NCBI GenBank assembly: GCA_965238305.1
Contig: CBDEHK010000001.1
Location: 1,488,001-1,552,000, forward strand
Direction of reading: 5' to 3'
Length of the DNA stretch: 64,000 nt
From: CBDCGJ01 sp965238305
Lineage (GTDB): Bacteria > Pseudomonadota > Alphaproteobacteria > GCA-2731375
The position numbers and the translations under genes are program-made. Below, in pieces: positions 26,974-35,673 of the stretch (position 1 is its first letter; each line of letters begins with the position of its first letter). Below the pieces are notes generated by a model. The model saw only the letters and a list, made by a program, of their open reading frames with translations, was not told where the DNA came from and ran no database searches.

Positions 26974-27324
26974 ATGGACGAAGACGCTTTTTTGGATGCT
27001 TTGAAGACCGCGATTGAGGCTTGTGAGCTTAACCGGTATTTCAACATACCGGCAGGCGGTCTTGCCCTGGTTGACAATCATTATACCCTCATCCCCAATA
27101 TTGAGGCGATCGGCGAAGACATGGCCAGCCCCGGCGGGATCAAAGGCAGTCATGCCCAACGGCGCATGCTACTGGTTCTGGTGACGCTGTGGGATAGCGG
27201 CCAGGCGCAGCAATTATTTGGCCAGGACTTTGCAATTTTGCCAAAAGTGGTAATGTCAATGGACGCTCGGAACCGAGGGATTTTGGCGGAATTGCTCTAC
27301 ACCTATCCGGGCTGGGGTAGTTGA
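26974..27324 (+). CDS. Conserved-looking small protein of unknown function
   Basis: A 116-residue soluble protein (MDEDAFLDALKTAIEACELNRYF at its start) with no membrane segment, cysteine cluster or motif that I recognise. A GGGGCAGCG site sits just upstream of the ATG, which lies 9 bp after the AEC transporter stop, so the two are probably co-transcribed. The C-terminus ends in an aromatic LLYTYPGWGS. Codon use matches its neighbours. Confidence 0.65.
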   Translation: MDEDAFLDALKTAIEACELNRYFNIPAGGLALVDNHYTLIPNIEAIGEDMASPGGIKGSHAQRRMLLVLVTLWDSGQAQQLFGQDFAILPKVVMSMDARNRGILAELLYTYPGWGS

Positions 27325-27384
27325 ATGGAACAGACGGTGGACTTGCCCAAATAAACGACAGACTAGTGGAGCGATAAACTCAAT

Positions 27385-27798
27385 ATGTCGGACATCGACG
27401 CAGTGCTTTTTGCCAATGAAGCATTTTATCAGGCCTTCTCGGAGCGTGATATTGATGCCATGGATGAACTATGGGCGCTCGATGTGCCAGTGGTTTGTCT
27501 GCATCCGGGATGGCCGCCCTTGGATGGCCGGGAACAGGTGATGCAAAGTTGGGTCTCAATCATGGCCAATCCAGATTCGCCCCAAGTCAGCTGTCATGAT
27601 CCCCAGGCCCATGTTCTAGGAGATGCGGCCTACGTAATCTGTTACGAAAAAATCGAGGGACAATTTCTCGTCGCCACCAACATGTTCGCCCGTCAGCAGG
27701 GCCGCGCCGGCCGGATATGGCGTCTAGTTCATCATCATTCCGGCCCCACCAGCGGCAAACCAAGCGCCGCGCCGAAACCGACGGACCCGATCAATTAG
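27385..27798 (+). CDS. SnoaL/NTF2-like domain protein
   Basis: A 137-residue NTF2-like alpha+beta protein. The opening helices FANEAFYQAFSERDIDAMDELWA and the strand VVCLHPGWPPLDGREQVMQSW follow the pattern of the SnoaL_3/DUF4440 group. The last strands read IWRLVHHHSGP, the usual end of the cone-shaped fold. Such proteins are small enzymes or binding proteins of unknown specificity. It stands alone, convergent with an aminotransferase. Confidence 0.82.
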   Translation: MSDIDAVLFANEAFYQAFSERDIDAMDELWALDVPVVCLHPGWPPLDGREQVMQSWVSIMANPDSPQVSCHDPQAHVLGDAAYVICYEKIEGQFLVATNMFARQQGRAGRIWRLVHHHSGPTSGKPSAAPKPTDPIN

Positions 27799-27811
27799 CG
27801 ATGTCAGAGAG

Positions 27812-27832
27812 GTGACAAAAAGCGTCTGTCAC
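27812..27832. repeat. Small palindromic hairpin between convergent genes
   Basis: GTGACA (27812-27817) pairs with TGTCAC (27827-27832) around a 9-base loop, in the 47-bp gap between the SnoaL-like gene and the converging aminotransferase. The right side, GTCTGTCAC, is the complement of the GTGACAGAC core found in the larger repeat at 21035, so both may belong to one palindrome family. It may also simply act as a weak terminator. Confidence 0.45.
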
Positions 27833-27845
27833 AAATATATCGCCC

Positions 27846-29069
27846 TTATCGCTCGATATTAGCGCTACGGGCAGGTAACCCGAATTCGCGGTGGCAGATA
27901 TTGGCAAGTTCAGCGACCCCGGCACGGATCGTTGCGATATCAGGGTGACCAAAGCAAAGCCGGAACTTGTTGCGGCCCCAATCGCTATCGGCGGACCATT
28001 CAGCGCCTGGATTGATCGCCACCCCTTCGCCCCAGGCGACTTTAGCCAAACGGCTGGTATCGACTTCTTTCGGTAAATCGACCCAGATGAAAATACCACC
28101 ATCGGGAACTCTGAATTCGGCATCGGTGCCAAATTCAGCGCTCAACGCCTCGACGATTGCGTCTCGTTTAGCCGTCAAAGTTTCGGTCAGAGCCTTCACA
28201 TGGGCGGCGAAATGTTTCGGCGCATATTCCGCCAAGACCATTTGCTCCAGCGCGCCGGAGCCAGCATCGGTTTTAAGCGACAGCAACTGGCTCATTAAGG
28301 GCCAGTCCGCGACCACATAACCGACCCTAAGGGCCGGCGCGATGGATTTTGAGAAAGAACCGCAATAGACCACGCGGCCGTCTTCGTCCAAAGCGTGGAT
28401 TGCCGGCGGCCGTTTCGCCCCCATCACCAGATTGGCATAACAATCATCTTCAAATATCGCCACGCCATAAGTTTTCGCCAGCTGCAACAGTTCCTGACGC
28501 CGGGCCTTGCTCATCACCGTGCCGGTCGGGTTTTGCACCGTCGGAATGGTATAAATGTATTTCGCCTGCTTGCCGCCAGATTTGAGGTTTTCTAGGATTT
28601 CCGCCAAATGATCCATACGAATGCCGCCATCATCCAGAGCGACACCGATATAGTTGACCCCCAGACGTCGCAGTTTGCTCATCGCCCCGCCATAGGTCGC
28701 TTCTTCAATAATGATAGTATCGCCTGGCGCCAACAACGCTTCATTGACCAAATCCATCGCCTGCAAAGAGCCACCGGTCACCAAAATATCGTCGGCGTTG
28801 CAATTCATACCCGGCCCTTTGCGAAGGGTATCGGCAATGAAAGCGCGCAGCGGTTTGTACCCTTGCGGCCCACTTTGCAGGCCATAGGTCGCCAAAGTTT
28901 CCCCTTCCCGGTTCAGCACGGTTTGTGCCGCGTCGACAAATTCAGGGACCGGAATGCTTTTGCCGTCATTATGGCCCCCGACAAAGTTATATTTCGGGAA
29001 GCCATTCCACCGGGCCGCTGCCGGGGCCGGCAAATTGTCGGGGATGAGGGAGGTGATATCAAAGCTCAT
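27846..29069 (-). CDS. PLP-dependent aminotransferase class I/II (LysN/MocR-domain type)
   Basis: A 407-residue aminotransferase. PLP-site motifs are VTGGSLQAMDLVNEALL, PTVQNPTGTVMS, EDDCYANL and the Schiff-base lysine in YCGSFSKSIAPALRVGYV. The arrangement is that of the 2-aminoadipate/aromatic aminotransferase branch that also forms the C-terminal domain of MocR regulators, but here there is no DNA-binding domain. Amino donor and acceptor unknown. It follows the broken acyl-CoA dehydrogenase on the same strand by 45 bp. Confidence 0.9.
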   Translation of the reverse strand: MSFDITSLIPDNLPAPAAARWNGFPKYNFVGGHNDGKSIPVPEFVDAAQTVLNREGETLATYGLQSGPQGYKPLRAFIADTLRKGPGMNCNADDILVTGGSLQAMDLVNEALLAPGDTIIIEEATYGGAMSKLRRLGVNYIGVALDDGGIRMDHLAEILENLKSGGKQAKYIYTIPTVQNPTGTVMSKARRQELLQLAKTYGVAIFEDDCYANLVMGAKRPPAIHALDEDGRVVYCGSFSKSIAPALRVGYVVADWPLMSQLLSLKTDAGSGALEQMVLAEYAPKHFAAHVKALTETLTAKRDAIVEALSAEFGTDAEFRVPDGGIFIWVDLPKEVDTSRLAKVAWGEGVAINPGAEWSADSDWGRNKFRLCFGHPDIATIRAGVAELANICHREFGLPARSANIER

Positions 29070-29114
29070 GCTGCTGCCATTTCTTGAGTTAAAACGTAAA
29101 GTGGATCGCCGGCC

Positions 29115-30269
29115 TTAGCCGTCTTCATATTGTTTACGCAGACCGCGGGAGATCACGACGTTCTGAATTTCGGTACTGCCGTCGAGATATTGCGCCGCTT
29201 TAGCGCAAGCCAGATGGCGAGCGATCGGAAAATCCTGTTTGTAGCCGTCGGCGCCCATCGCCTGCATGCATTCCGCTAGTCCCTTCAGGGTCTGGCGGGT
29301 TGCGAACTTTTTTGCATGCGCAGCGGGCAGCGGGACACTTTCGCCCGCATCAATGGCACGCGCCGCGTCATAGGCCATCAACGTAATCGCATGCAAATCG
29401 GTCGCGACATCTGCCAGTTGCCATTGTATGCCCTGGAAATCGGCGATCGCTTGACCGAAGGCTTGTCGCTTGATGGCGTAGGGATAAGCGCAATCGAGGG
29501 CACTGCGCAACATACCGGCGCACATGGCCGCCACGATCAAGCGGGCGATATCGATGCCGCCCATGGCCGCTTTGAAACCTTCGCCTGGTGCTATCATGGT
29601 TTGATTTATTGGCACCCGAACATCGGTAAATATGAAACCGCCGGCACCCATTGCATGTCCGCCCAACAGTTCGTAAGGACCGAGGGCTTCGACCCCCGGG
29701 GTATCCCGGTCAACCAACACACAAGCGATGCCGCGCCAGCCGGCGGACGGATCGGTTTGCAAATAAACCGCCAAAATATCAGCTTTATCGGAGTTGGTGA
29801 TCCAGGCTTTTTCACCATTGATGACCCAATTATCGCCATCAACCTCGGCAGTGGTTAATAAATTCGCCGCGTCGCTGCCCGACTGCGGCTCGGTCAATAA
29901 GAAGGAACCGATCAGGTCCCCACGACAACTGGACGTCAAATAACGATCATGCAAGAACTGGCTGCCAAAAACCGCCAGCGAACGGGCAAAATTGTTATGC
30001 ACAACAAGTGCAAACGCGGCAGCCTAATCGGCATAGGATAATTCTTCCATGATTTTCGCCATCGCGGTAAAGCCGATACCATGCCCGCCTTGATCTTTTG
30101 GCACCAATAGACGGCAGAGGCCCAATTCGCCAGCCGCCTGGATCACGGACCTTGGCATGGTACGGTTGCGTTCCCAGATTTGTGCATCGGGCGCAATGAA
30201 ATCGTGAGCGAAAGTGCCGGCAATGTCGATGAGGACGTCTTCGGCCGGACTAAATACTAAATCTGTCAT
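29115..30269 (-). pseudogene. Acyl-CoA dehydrogenase interrupted by one in-frame TAG
   Basis: A single reading frame of about 384 codons encodes a complete acyl-CoA dehydrogenase except for one TAG at 30021-30023. The N-terminal part starts MTDLVFSPAEDVLIDIAG (ATG 30269) and runs to MEELSYAD. After the stop, the frame continues at once with AAAFALVVHNNFARSLAVFG. It then has the FAD-contact segment LLTEPQSGSDAANL and the C-terminal YLDGSTEIQNVVISRGLRK. Without readthrough only a 90-residue stub is made; reinitiation at ATG 30002 would give a protein lacking most of the N-terminal domain. Upstream in-frame sequence to 30347 is not needed for a normal length. It may be a recent nonsense mutation or a base-calling error. 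Confidence 0.85.
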
Positions 30270-30364
30270 TGGGGTCTCAAAGAAAATTATCTCAGATGGC
30301 TGGAAAAGTTCTGGAACTAGGGTAGAAGTAATCCCGAACACTGACAAGCGGGCAAGAGGCGAAG

Positions 30365-31042
30365 ATGCTGCTTAACATTGAAGGGATTGACGGGGCCGGC
30401 AAAGGGACCTTGACCCGTGGGCTGCAAGCTCTGGCGGAGGCAGCTGGATATTCAGTCGCAACCCTGTCGTTTCCGCGTTACACGGAGACCAGATTTGCGA
30501 AATTGGTGGGGAAATATTTAGACGGCCAATTTGGCAGTCTTGAAGACGTCTCGGTGCAATTCGCTGCTTTGCTTTTCGCTGGCGACCGCTATGAAAGTCG
30601 GGACTTCCTGCTGTCCCTGATCGACCAGAACGATCTCGTGATCCTCGATCGTTATGTCTCCTCCAACATTGCCTACGGGGCCGCGAAGTGTCCTGAAGTG
30701 GAACAGCAGCCGATAATAGACTGGATACGCCAAGTGGAATACGAGATCTTCGAACTGCCGCGCCCAGATTTGACATGTTTGGTGGCGACCGACGTGCAAT
30801 TAGCCCATGAACTTGTTGGGCGCAAAGCGGCGCGCAGTTATACCGAAGACAGTCACGACATCCACGAAGCGGATCGTGGCTATATGGACCGAGTGGCGAA
30901 TGTTTATCGCCGCTTGGCCAAGGATCAATGGGAATCTGTTTGGTCGATTGTCGACCCGCATGACCGTGATGGTGAATTGCGGCCACCGGAAGTTTTGCAA
31001 GGCGAAGTCTGGCAGCAGATTGAACCGATGATCCGAGGATAA
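30365..31042 (+). CDS. tmk: Thymidylate kinase
   Basis: A 225-residue dTMP kinase: P-loop IEGIDGAGKGTLTRGL, the LID/DR motif VILDRYVSSNIAYGAAK and the nucleobase-contact FPRYTETRFAKLVGKYLDGQFG. It phosphorylates dTMP to dTDP for DNA synthesis. The sequence (GAGKGT in place of GAGKST, and the FPRY motif) is nearer the eukaryote-like Tmk form than the E. coli type, so a second typical tmk elsewhere in the genome is possible. It is divergent from the broken acyl-CoA dehydrogenase and convergent with the amidase (3-bp gap). Confidence 0.9.
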   Translation: MLLNIEGIDGAGKGTLTRGLQALAEAAGYSVATLSFPRYTETRFAKLVGKYLDGQFGSLEDVSVQFAALLFAGDRYESRDFLLSLIDQNDLVILDRYVSSNIAYGAAKCPEVEQQPIIDWIRQVEYEIFELPRPDLTCLVATDVQLAHELVGRKAARSYTEDSHDIHEADRGYMDRVANVYRRLAKDQWESVWSIVDPHDRDGELRPPEVLQGEVWQQIEPMIRG

Positions 31043-31045
31043 TTC

Positions 31046-32305
31046 TTAGCCAAGCAAACGATGTTCAAGCCATAGGGCGGCTGCAATCAGGTCGTTATCC
31101 TGATGTGCTTGTCCGACAAACTGAATGCCCAGCGGTAATCCCAAATCTCCGACATGACCCGGCAAACTGATCGCCGGCAAACCGAGGAAGGTCGGGATGC
31201 GGTTGAATATGGCATCGCCGGTGCTGCTGAGACCGAGGGGTGCTTCCCCGGGCGCGCTTGGCATCATCACAAAATCTGTCTTTTGAAATACCTTGCGGAA
31301 CTCGCCGGTACATTGCTCTCTGACAATCAAGGCATGGCGGATTTCGTTCTGCGTGATTGTGCGTCCGCGTTCTACCAACTCGATCAGGCCGGCACTCAGT
31401 GATGATTTGCGGGCAAAATACTCAGGCCCAAAGCTGCGCGCTGCGTCGAAAGACATGATGTCCGTTTGCGCTGCTATCGCGGCGGAAAAAATATCCGCGC
31501 GTTCAATAACATATACCTCAGCCCCCTGTGCTTGCAGAGAAGCGGCGGTTTTGTCAATTGCCGTTTGCATGGCTGGTGTCGCCTGTTCCCATTCCGCCTG
31601 TTTGAAGATACCGATACGCGGTGGTATTTCGCGCGCTATTACCTTTGTTAGGTCATTGGTGAGCGCGGCGCGGACCAGCGGCAAATCTTCAACCGCACGG
31701 CAATGGACGCCAAGGGTATCGAGGGTCGGGCTAAAACACTTCACGCCGGTAAGGTTAAAATCGTTGAAGGTCGGTTTGTAGCCGACAATGCCGCAAAAAG
31801 ACGACGGGCGGATGACGGAACCCGCTGTTTGCGTGCCAAAAGCGAGTGGAACCTGAAAATCCGCGACCGCAGCGGCGGAACCGGATGACGAGCCACCAGG
31901 CGTATGATTTGGATTATGAGGATTGCTCGTCACGCCGGGCGTTGAATACGCAAACTCCGTCGAAACCGTTTTGCCGGCAATCAGACCGCCTGCTGCCTTC
32001 ACCATGGAAACGCAAGTCGCGTCAAACGACGGGATATGGTTGCGGTAGATCGGAGAGCCGTACGCCGTTGGCATGTTCGCGGTATCAATAATGTCCTTGA
32101 TCCCGAACGGCAGACCGCATAAGGGGCCGGTTTTCGGAATATCGGCGGCAAGATCGGCAGCGGCGCGCATTTCGTCTATGGCGACATATTCGAACGCCCG
32201 GACAACGGGTTGGCGTTCCTCAATCCGGGCCAAACAGCTTTCAACTAGATCACGAACCGACAACCGGTCGTCGGCGATCGCCTGACGTGCCGCGCTGGCA
32301 GACAT
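31046..32305 (-). CDS. Amidase (amidase-signature family)
   Basis: A 419-residue amidase-signature hydrolase. The Ser-cisSer-Lys triad is visible as K70 (PFGIKDIIDT), the cis-serine about S139 (PGGSSSGSAAAVAD) and the nucleophile S163 (QTAGSVIRPSSFCG). It cleaves a carboxamide; substrate unknown, and no GatB/GatC partner is present, so it is not GatA by context. ATG 32305 is chosen because the upstream extension to 32500 is not family-like and would overlap the divergent gene at 32401. Confidence 0.9.
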   Translation of the reverse strand: MSASAARQAIADDRLSVRDLVESCLARIEERQPVVRAFEYVAIDEMRAAADLAADIPKTGPLCGLPFGIKDIIDTANMPTAYGSPIYRNHIPSFDATCVSMVKAAGGLIAGKTVSTEFAYSTPGVTSNPHNPNHTPGGSSSGSAAAVADFQVPLAFGTQTAGSVIRPSSFCGIVGYKPTFNDFNLTGVKCFSPTLDTLGVHCRAVEDLPLVRAALTNDLTKVIAREIPPRIGIFKQAEWEQATPAMQTAIDKTAASLQAQGAEVYVIERADIFSAAIAAQTDIMSFDAARSFGPEYFARKSSLSAGLIELVERGRTITQNEIRHALIVREQCTGEFRKVFQKTDFVMMPSAPGEAPLGLSSTGDAIFNRIPTFLGLPAISLPGHVGDLGLPLGIQFVGQAHQDNDLIAAALWLEHRLLG

Positions 32306-32400
32306 TTTGTGAGGCGAGGTCAAATTGTTTCTTTCCCAATCACTCGATATTCGTCGCGATATTGTGCTTTGATAGGATCGAAAGCAATCGAATTGGGAAA

Positions 32401-33327
32401 ATGATGGACGAACTTGCCATGGTGTTGGGCGACCTGATGCATGATGGGCAAGCCGATTGGATGATGTCGGTGCCGGGATTGGCGGCGGAATATCGGCCAA
32501 TTTCGAGCGAAGAAATAATTTTGGCAGCCACAGATGAGTTGTGCTTGGTGACGGTTGGCGGCGGGATCCGTATCGAGTTGAAAGCGGATGTCAAAATCCA
32601 AGCCTGGGAAAGTCTGAGTAAATCGCCGCGACAATGGCTGCATGGTTTGTATCTGACTTTGCCAAAATCCGCGGCGGCAATGGCGGAGCGCAAGCGGATC
32701 ACTTGCTTAGGACCGGACAACAGCGCTTTACTGGCAAATGACCGCGGTCGGATGATTTTCGATCTGGGCTTGAATGTACCGCATTTAGATATTTGCCTGC
32801 GTAGCGATAATGCGGATTTTGTCGCCGCCATGAAGATGCTTGATGGGCAGATCCTTAACTGGCGGGACCAAAACTTTCTCAATCTGCTGTTAGATAGTCA
32901 GCCGGCTCGCGTTTTTATGTCCAGGCTTGGACGCATTGAAATTTATCAGGACATTCCACCACCGAATGGGCGCACGCCGGCCGGCTCGCACACGCACTTC
33001 CTTCCCAAACTGAGGGTCAAAAACAATTCAGCCAACAACAGCGCATTCTTGAGTGACGATGACGATGCCATTCTACAGGTCACACCACCTCATCCAACAT
33101 TAGATAGGATGGCAAATCCGCAAACATTTAACAGGGCCGCGCATGAAGCTTTTCAGGAATTGCTGTTTCGCTTTGGCGATCCGGACTATTGCGCCGCCAA
33201 AAGCGAAAGAATAGCTGCCCTTGAAGCAAGTCGCCAAAAAGGCAATTTTCCGCCGGCGCAGCAACCGGCAGGCCTGGCGGTGGCGATCGCGGCGCGTCAG
33301 TTCGCCGCACGAGGGCAAATGCGATGA
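32401..33327 (+). CDS. Conserved protein of unknown function (possible DUF6925-like)
   Basis: A 308-residue soluble protein starting at ATG 32401 (MMDELAMVLGDLM). The N-terminal QADWMMSVPGLAAEYRP and the central GRIEIYQDIPPPNGR, then GSHTHFLP, look like an uncharacterised alphaproteobacterial family that I associate from memory with DUF6925; I cannot confirm this. No membrane segments, signal or known catalytic motif. The SHTH pair could bind metal, but that is a guess. It is divergent from the amidase with about 95 bp between starts. Confidence 0.7.
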   Translation: MMDELAMVLGDLMHDGQADWMMSVPGLAAEYRPISSEEIILAATDELCLVTVGGGIRIELKADVKIQAWESLSKSPRQWLHGLYLTLPKSAAAMAERKRITCLGPDNSALLANDRGRMIFDLGLNVPHLDICLRSDNADFVAAMKMLDGQILNWRDQNFLNLLLDSQPARVFMSRLGRIEIYQDIPPPNGRTPAGSHTHFLPKLRVKNNSANNSAFLSDDDDAILQVTPPHPTLDRMANPQTFNRAAHEAFQELLFRFGDPDYCAAKSERIAALEASRQKGNFPPAQQPAGLAVAIAARQFAARGQMR

Positions 33328-33430
33328 ATATCAAACAAACCTGCCAAAGAAAGAAAACCGGCTTTCGAGGTAACCTAGACTAGGGGCAGATGGGATGCGT
33401 AGGTGGTGCGTGGTTTATTGGCGTGGGGGA

Positions 33431-33691
33431 TTAGACTTGGATGTCGACCTGTCGCCCGATCTGACCATTTTCGACGGATTGACCAGCGGTTTCTAACGCT
33501 CCGATCACCGGTTGCGGACTTTGGCCGTCTTCTTTCGAGGTCGCCCGCTGACCCGGAGGGACATCACTGTCCGCGGCACGGGATTCGACTTTATCATCGC
33601 TCTCGTTTTCTTGATTGTGTTGAAGCACTGTTGCGGCTTCCGACAAACGGAGCGCCTGATGTGCGACTGATGACGTTGCGGCGATGTCCAT
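33431..33691 (-). CDS. Small polar protein of unknown function
   Basis: An 86-residue protein with a good GAGGAG site seven bases before its ATG. The N-terminus MDIAATSSVAHQALRLSEA faintly resembles the small YjfB-like putative motility proteins (MDI start, short amphipathic helix). The rest is Ser/Glu/Gln-rich and likely disordered (DDKVESRAADSDVPPGQ). No neighbours suggest a function. Confidence 0.55.
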   Translation of the reverse strand: MDIAATSSVAHQALRLSEAATVLQHNQENESDDKVESRAADSDVPPGQRATSKEDGQSPQPVIGALETAGQSVENGQIGRQVDIQV

Positions 33692-34223
33692 TCAAATTCT
33701 CCTCACGGCCAACGCAACAGAGACGATGCTGCGAATACACAATACAATATTGCGAAGCTGTTGAGGTTAGTCGAAAAGTGTTGCCAAAAGATTAATTTTG
33801 TGGGGGCGACATTTAAACCCAAAATTCACCGTGTGCAGAGCTAAGTATAAGTATTGTTCGTTCTCAATTGCGATGCTGATTTTGCAAAGCGTTATTGGGA
33901 TAAGAGTGCGCACGCGGATCGCTTTGAAACATCCAGGGATGGTCACAAAGCTGTATTATTTTAGGACAAATGAAACAGAAGTGACGGTTTATAAGAAACC
34001 AATTTACTAAAATTGTATACTTATATGTTGAAATTATTGAACAATTTGAAAAATATTGTGTTTGGTCCAGCTTTCATTTGACTTGGTATACTCTTTGCTT
34101 CATTAGGCGGGAGCGTCGGCAGCGGAATTGAACTTTTGTTAACAGATCTTCCGGCGCCTGTCGGATCGGAGCGTCTAAATCGTCTCCTGGGACGGCGTAT
34201 TTTGGAAGAGCAGGAGAAGTAAA
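33692..34223. other. AT-rich intergenic region without a supported gene
   Basis: About 530 bp between the small polar protein and the Flp pilin. Open frames here (for example 33798-34010) have no ribosome site, atypical composition and no recognisable protein. The sequence is clearly richer in A+T than the surrounding genes. The promoter of the pilin gene should lie in its right part, but I could not single out a convincing -35/-10 pair. Confidence 0.5.
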
Positions 34224-34433
34224 ATGTTGAAATTGTTTGTAAAAGCCCAAAACGCAATGCACAAAATTCGTCATGGCAAATTTGCCAGTGATGAAGATGG
34301 TGCGACCGCGATTGAATATGGTCTGATTGCAGCTGGTATCGCGATTGCGATCGTTATTATCGTGTTTGCAGTTGGTAACTCCCTTAGTTCACTGTTCTCG
34401 ACAGTTGAAACTTGGGTTAGTTCCAAGACCTAA
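34224..34433 (+). CDS. Flp family type IVb pilin
   Basis: A 69-residue Flp/Fap pilin. The prepilin peptidase site is G followed by ATAIEYGLIAAGIA, giving the conserved glutamate at mature position 5, and a hydrophobic helix IAIAIVIIVFAVG. The leader is basic and about 25-30 residues long. AGGAG lies eight bases before the ATG. Flp pilins build tight-adherence (Tad) fimbriae. No Cpa/Tad assembly genes are next to it, so it must use a system encoded elsewhere. A GC-rich hairpin follows. Confidence 0.92.
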   Translation: MLKLFVKAQNAMHKIRHGKFASDEDGATAIEYGLIAAGIAIAIVIIVFAVGNSLSSLFSTVETWVSSKT

Positions 34434-34448
34434 GACGAATTTTGGTGC

Positions 34449-34473
34449 GGCGGCGGCATTTCGAGCCGCCGCC
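34449..34473 (+). terminator. GC-rich hairpin after the Flp pilin gene
   Basis: GGCGGCGGC (34449-34457) pairs perfectly with GCCGCCGCC (34465-34473) around a 7-base loop, starting 15 bp after the pilin stop. There is no strong T-run after it, so it may be an mRNA-stabilising stem or a weak terminator. Confidence 0.65.
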
Positions 34474-34497
34474 AATCCGATACAAAATTAGCCTATA

Positions 34498-34649
34498 TCA
34501 GATCGAAATGCTGGCGTTACCCTTAAGAGGTGGCGCTATTTTTTTGTCTTGTTTTGGCACATAACCCAAATATGTCCCAGATTGATTCAAATTCAGCATT
34601 TGCCAGCCATTTATCGATAAGCCTTTTGTTTTTGCATATCCTAAATTAA
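34498..34649 (-). pseudogene. 3' part of a small gene interrupted by the transposon
   Basis: Reading leftwards from the transposon's left end, one frame is open for 49 codons to a TGA at 34498-34500. It includes GYAKTKGLSINGWQMLN and GTYLGYVPKQDKKIAPP, which looks like real protein. The matching 5' part lies beyond the element at 37604-37674. The two parts meet at the duplicated 8-bp target but are one base out of frame, so either the gene was already damaged or the join altered it. Family unknown. Confidence 0.4.
34642..34649. repeat. Target-site duplication, left copy (8 bp)
   Basis: TAAATTAA directly precedes the left terminal repeat and is repeated at 37604-37611 directly after the right one. 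An 8-bp duplication is what IS1595-family elements make. Confidence 0.93.
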
Positions 34650-34674
34650 GGGAATTATATACCAAAGTCCCAAT
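34650..34674 (+). repeat. Left terminal inverted repeat of the transposon
   Basis: A 25-bp sequence beginning GGGAATTATATACCAAAG that is the exact reverse complement of 37579-37603. The identity ends at base 26. Confidence 0.95.
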
Positions 34675-34734
34675 TAGGTGTTGACGGATAGGATCATAGA
34701 GCCTACAGTAGAGTCACCGAAACGGAGATTAATA

Positions 34735-35673
34735 ATGACACACAACGCCCCCGGAAAATCAGATCGAAATGGTATTAGTCTTGTAAAGCTAATGAAGATG
34801 TTTCCTGACGATGAAACAGCAAGGGTTTGGTTTGAGGAGCGTATTTGGTCAAAAGGGCCGTTCTGCCCTCATTGCGGATCATTTAATGTCATGGCCGGTA
34901 TTAAGCATAAATCCATGACACATCGATGCCGCGATTGTCCAAAAAGACCACAGTTCTCACTTCGGGCGGGTACGCTTATGCAAGGAACAAAGCTGAGCTA
35001 TCAGATGTGGGCGATTGCAATTTATTTGTGCCTGACAAACCTTAAAGGTGTGTCCAGCATGAAACTGCATCGTGATTTGGATATTACTCAAAAGTCCGCA
35101 TGGCACCTTGCTCACCGCTTGCGCAAGGCATTTGAGTTTGGCAATCCTTTGTTTACTGGCCCCGTCGAAGTCGATGAAACTTACATTGGCGGTAAAGAGA
35201 AGAATAAACACACAAACAAGAAACTCCGCGCAGGTCGTGGGGCGGTTGGTAAAACGCCTGTTGTCGGCGCGAAGGACAGAGGCAGCAACAAGGTTGTCGC
35301 AATCGTCACACATAACACGACTGGTGACACGCTGAAAGGCTTTGTCCGATCCGCATCAAAGCCTGAAGCAATGATCTACACCGACGAGAACCGCGCCTAT
35401 GGCGGGCTGGACAATCATGAGACAGTTTGTCACAGCGTCTCCGAATATGTGCGCGGACAAGCTCACACAAACGGCATAGAGAGCTTCTGGGCGGTATTAA
35501 AGCGGGGTTATCACGGCACATATCACCAGATGAGCGAGAAGCACCTGCACCGCTACGTGACAGAGTTTGCGGGACGGCATAACAACAGGGAGAAAGACAC
35601 CATGCAACAGATGACAGACATTGCGTCCAATCTGACAGGAAAACGGCTTCGCTATCAGGATTTGGTGGCATGA
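34735..35673 (+). CDS. IS1595 family transposase (ISXO2-like)
   Basis: A 312-residue DDE-type transposase. An N-terminal zinc ribbon has Cys pairs at 44/47 and 65/68 (FCPHCGS, HRCRDCP). The catalytic ISXO2-like domain shows VDETYIGGKEK, MIYTDENRAYGG and the terminal HTNGIESFWAVLKRGYHGTYH with the expected Asn/Glu. The ATG at 34735 has GGAG seven bases upstream, preferred over the upstream in-frame TTG at 34678. Its TGA overlaps the methyltransferase ATG (ATGA), coupling transposase and cargo translation. It appears intact and likely active. Confidence 0.95.
   Translation: MTHNAPGKSDRNGISLVKLMKMFPDDETARVWFEERIWSKGPFCPHCGSFNVMAGIKHKSMTHRCRDCPKRPQFSLRAGTLMQGTKLSYQMWAIAIYLCLTNLKGVSSMKLHRDLDITQKSAWHLAHRLRKAFEFGNPLFTGPVEVDETYIGGKEKNKHTNKKLRAGRGAVGKTPVVGAKDRGSNKVVAIVTHNTTGDTLKGFVRSASKPEAMIYTDENRAYGGLDNHETVCHSVSEYVRGQAHTNGIESFWAVLKRGYHGTYHQMSEKHLHRYVTEFAGRHNNREKDTMQQMTDIASNLTGKRLRYQDLVA

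Noticed and set aside
33798..34010. A 70-codon plus-strand ORF before the Flp pilin
   Set aside because: No ribosome site, odd composition and no protein-like pattern; it lies in an AT-rich spacer.
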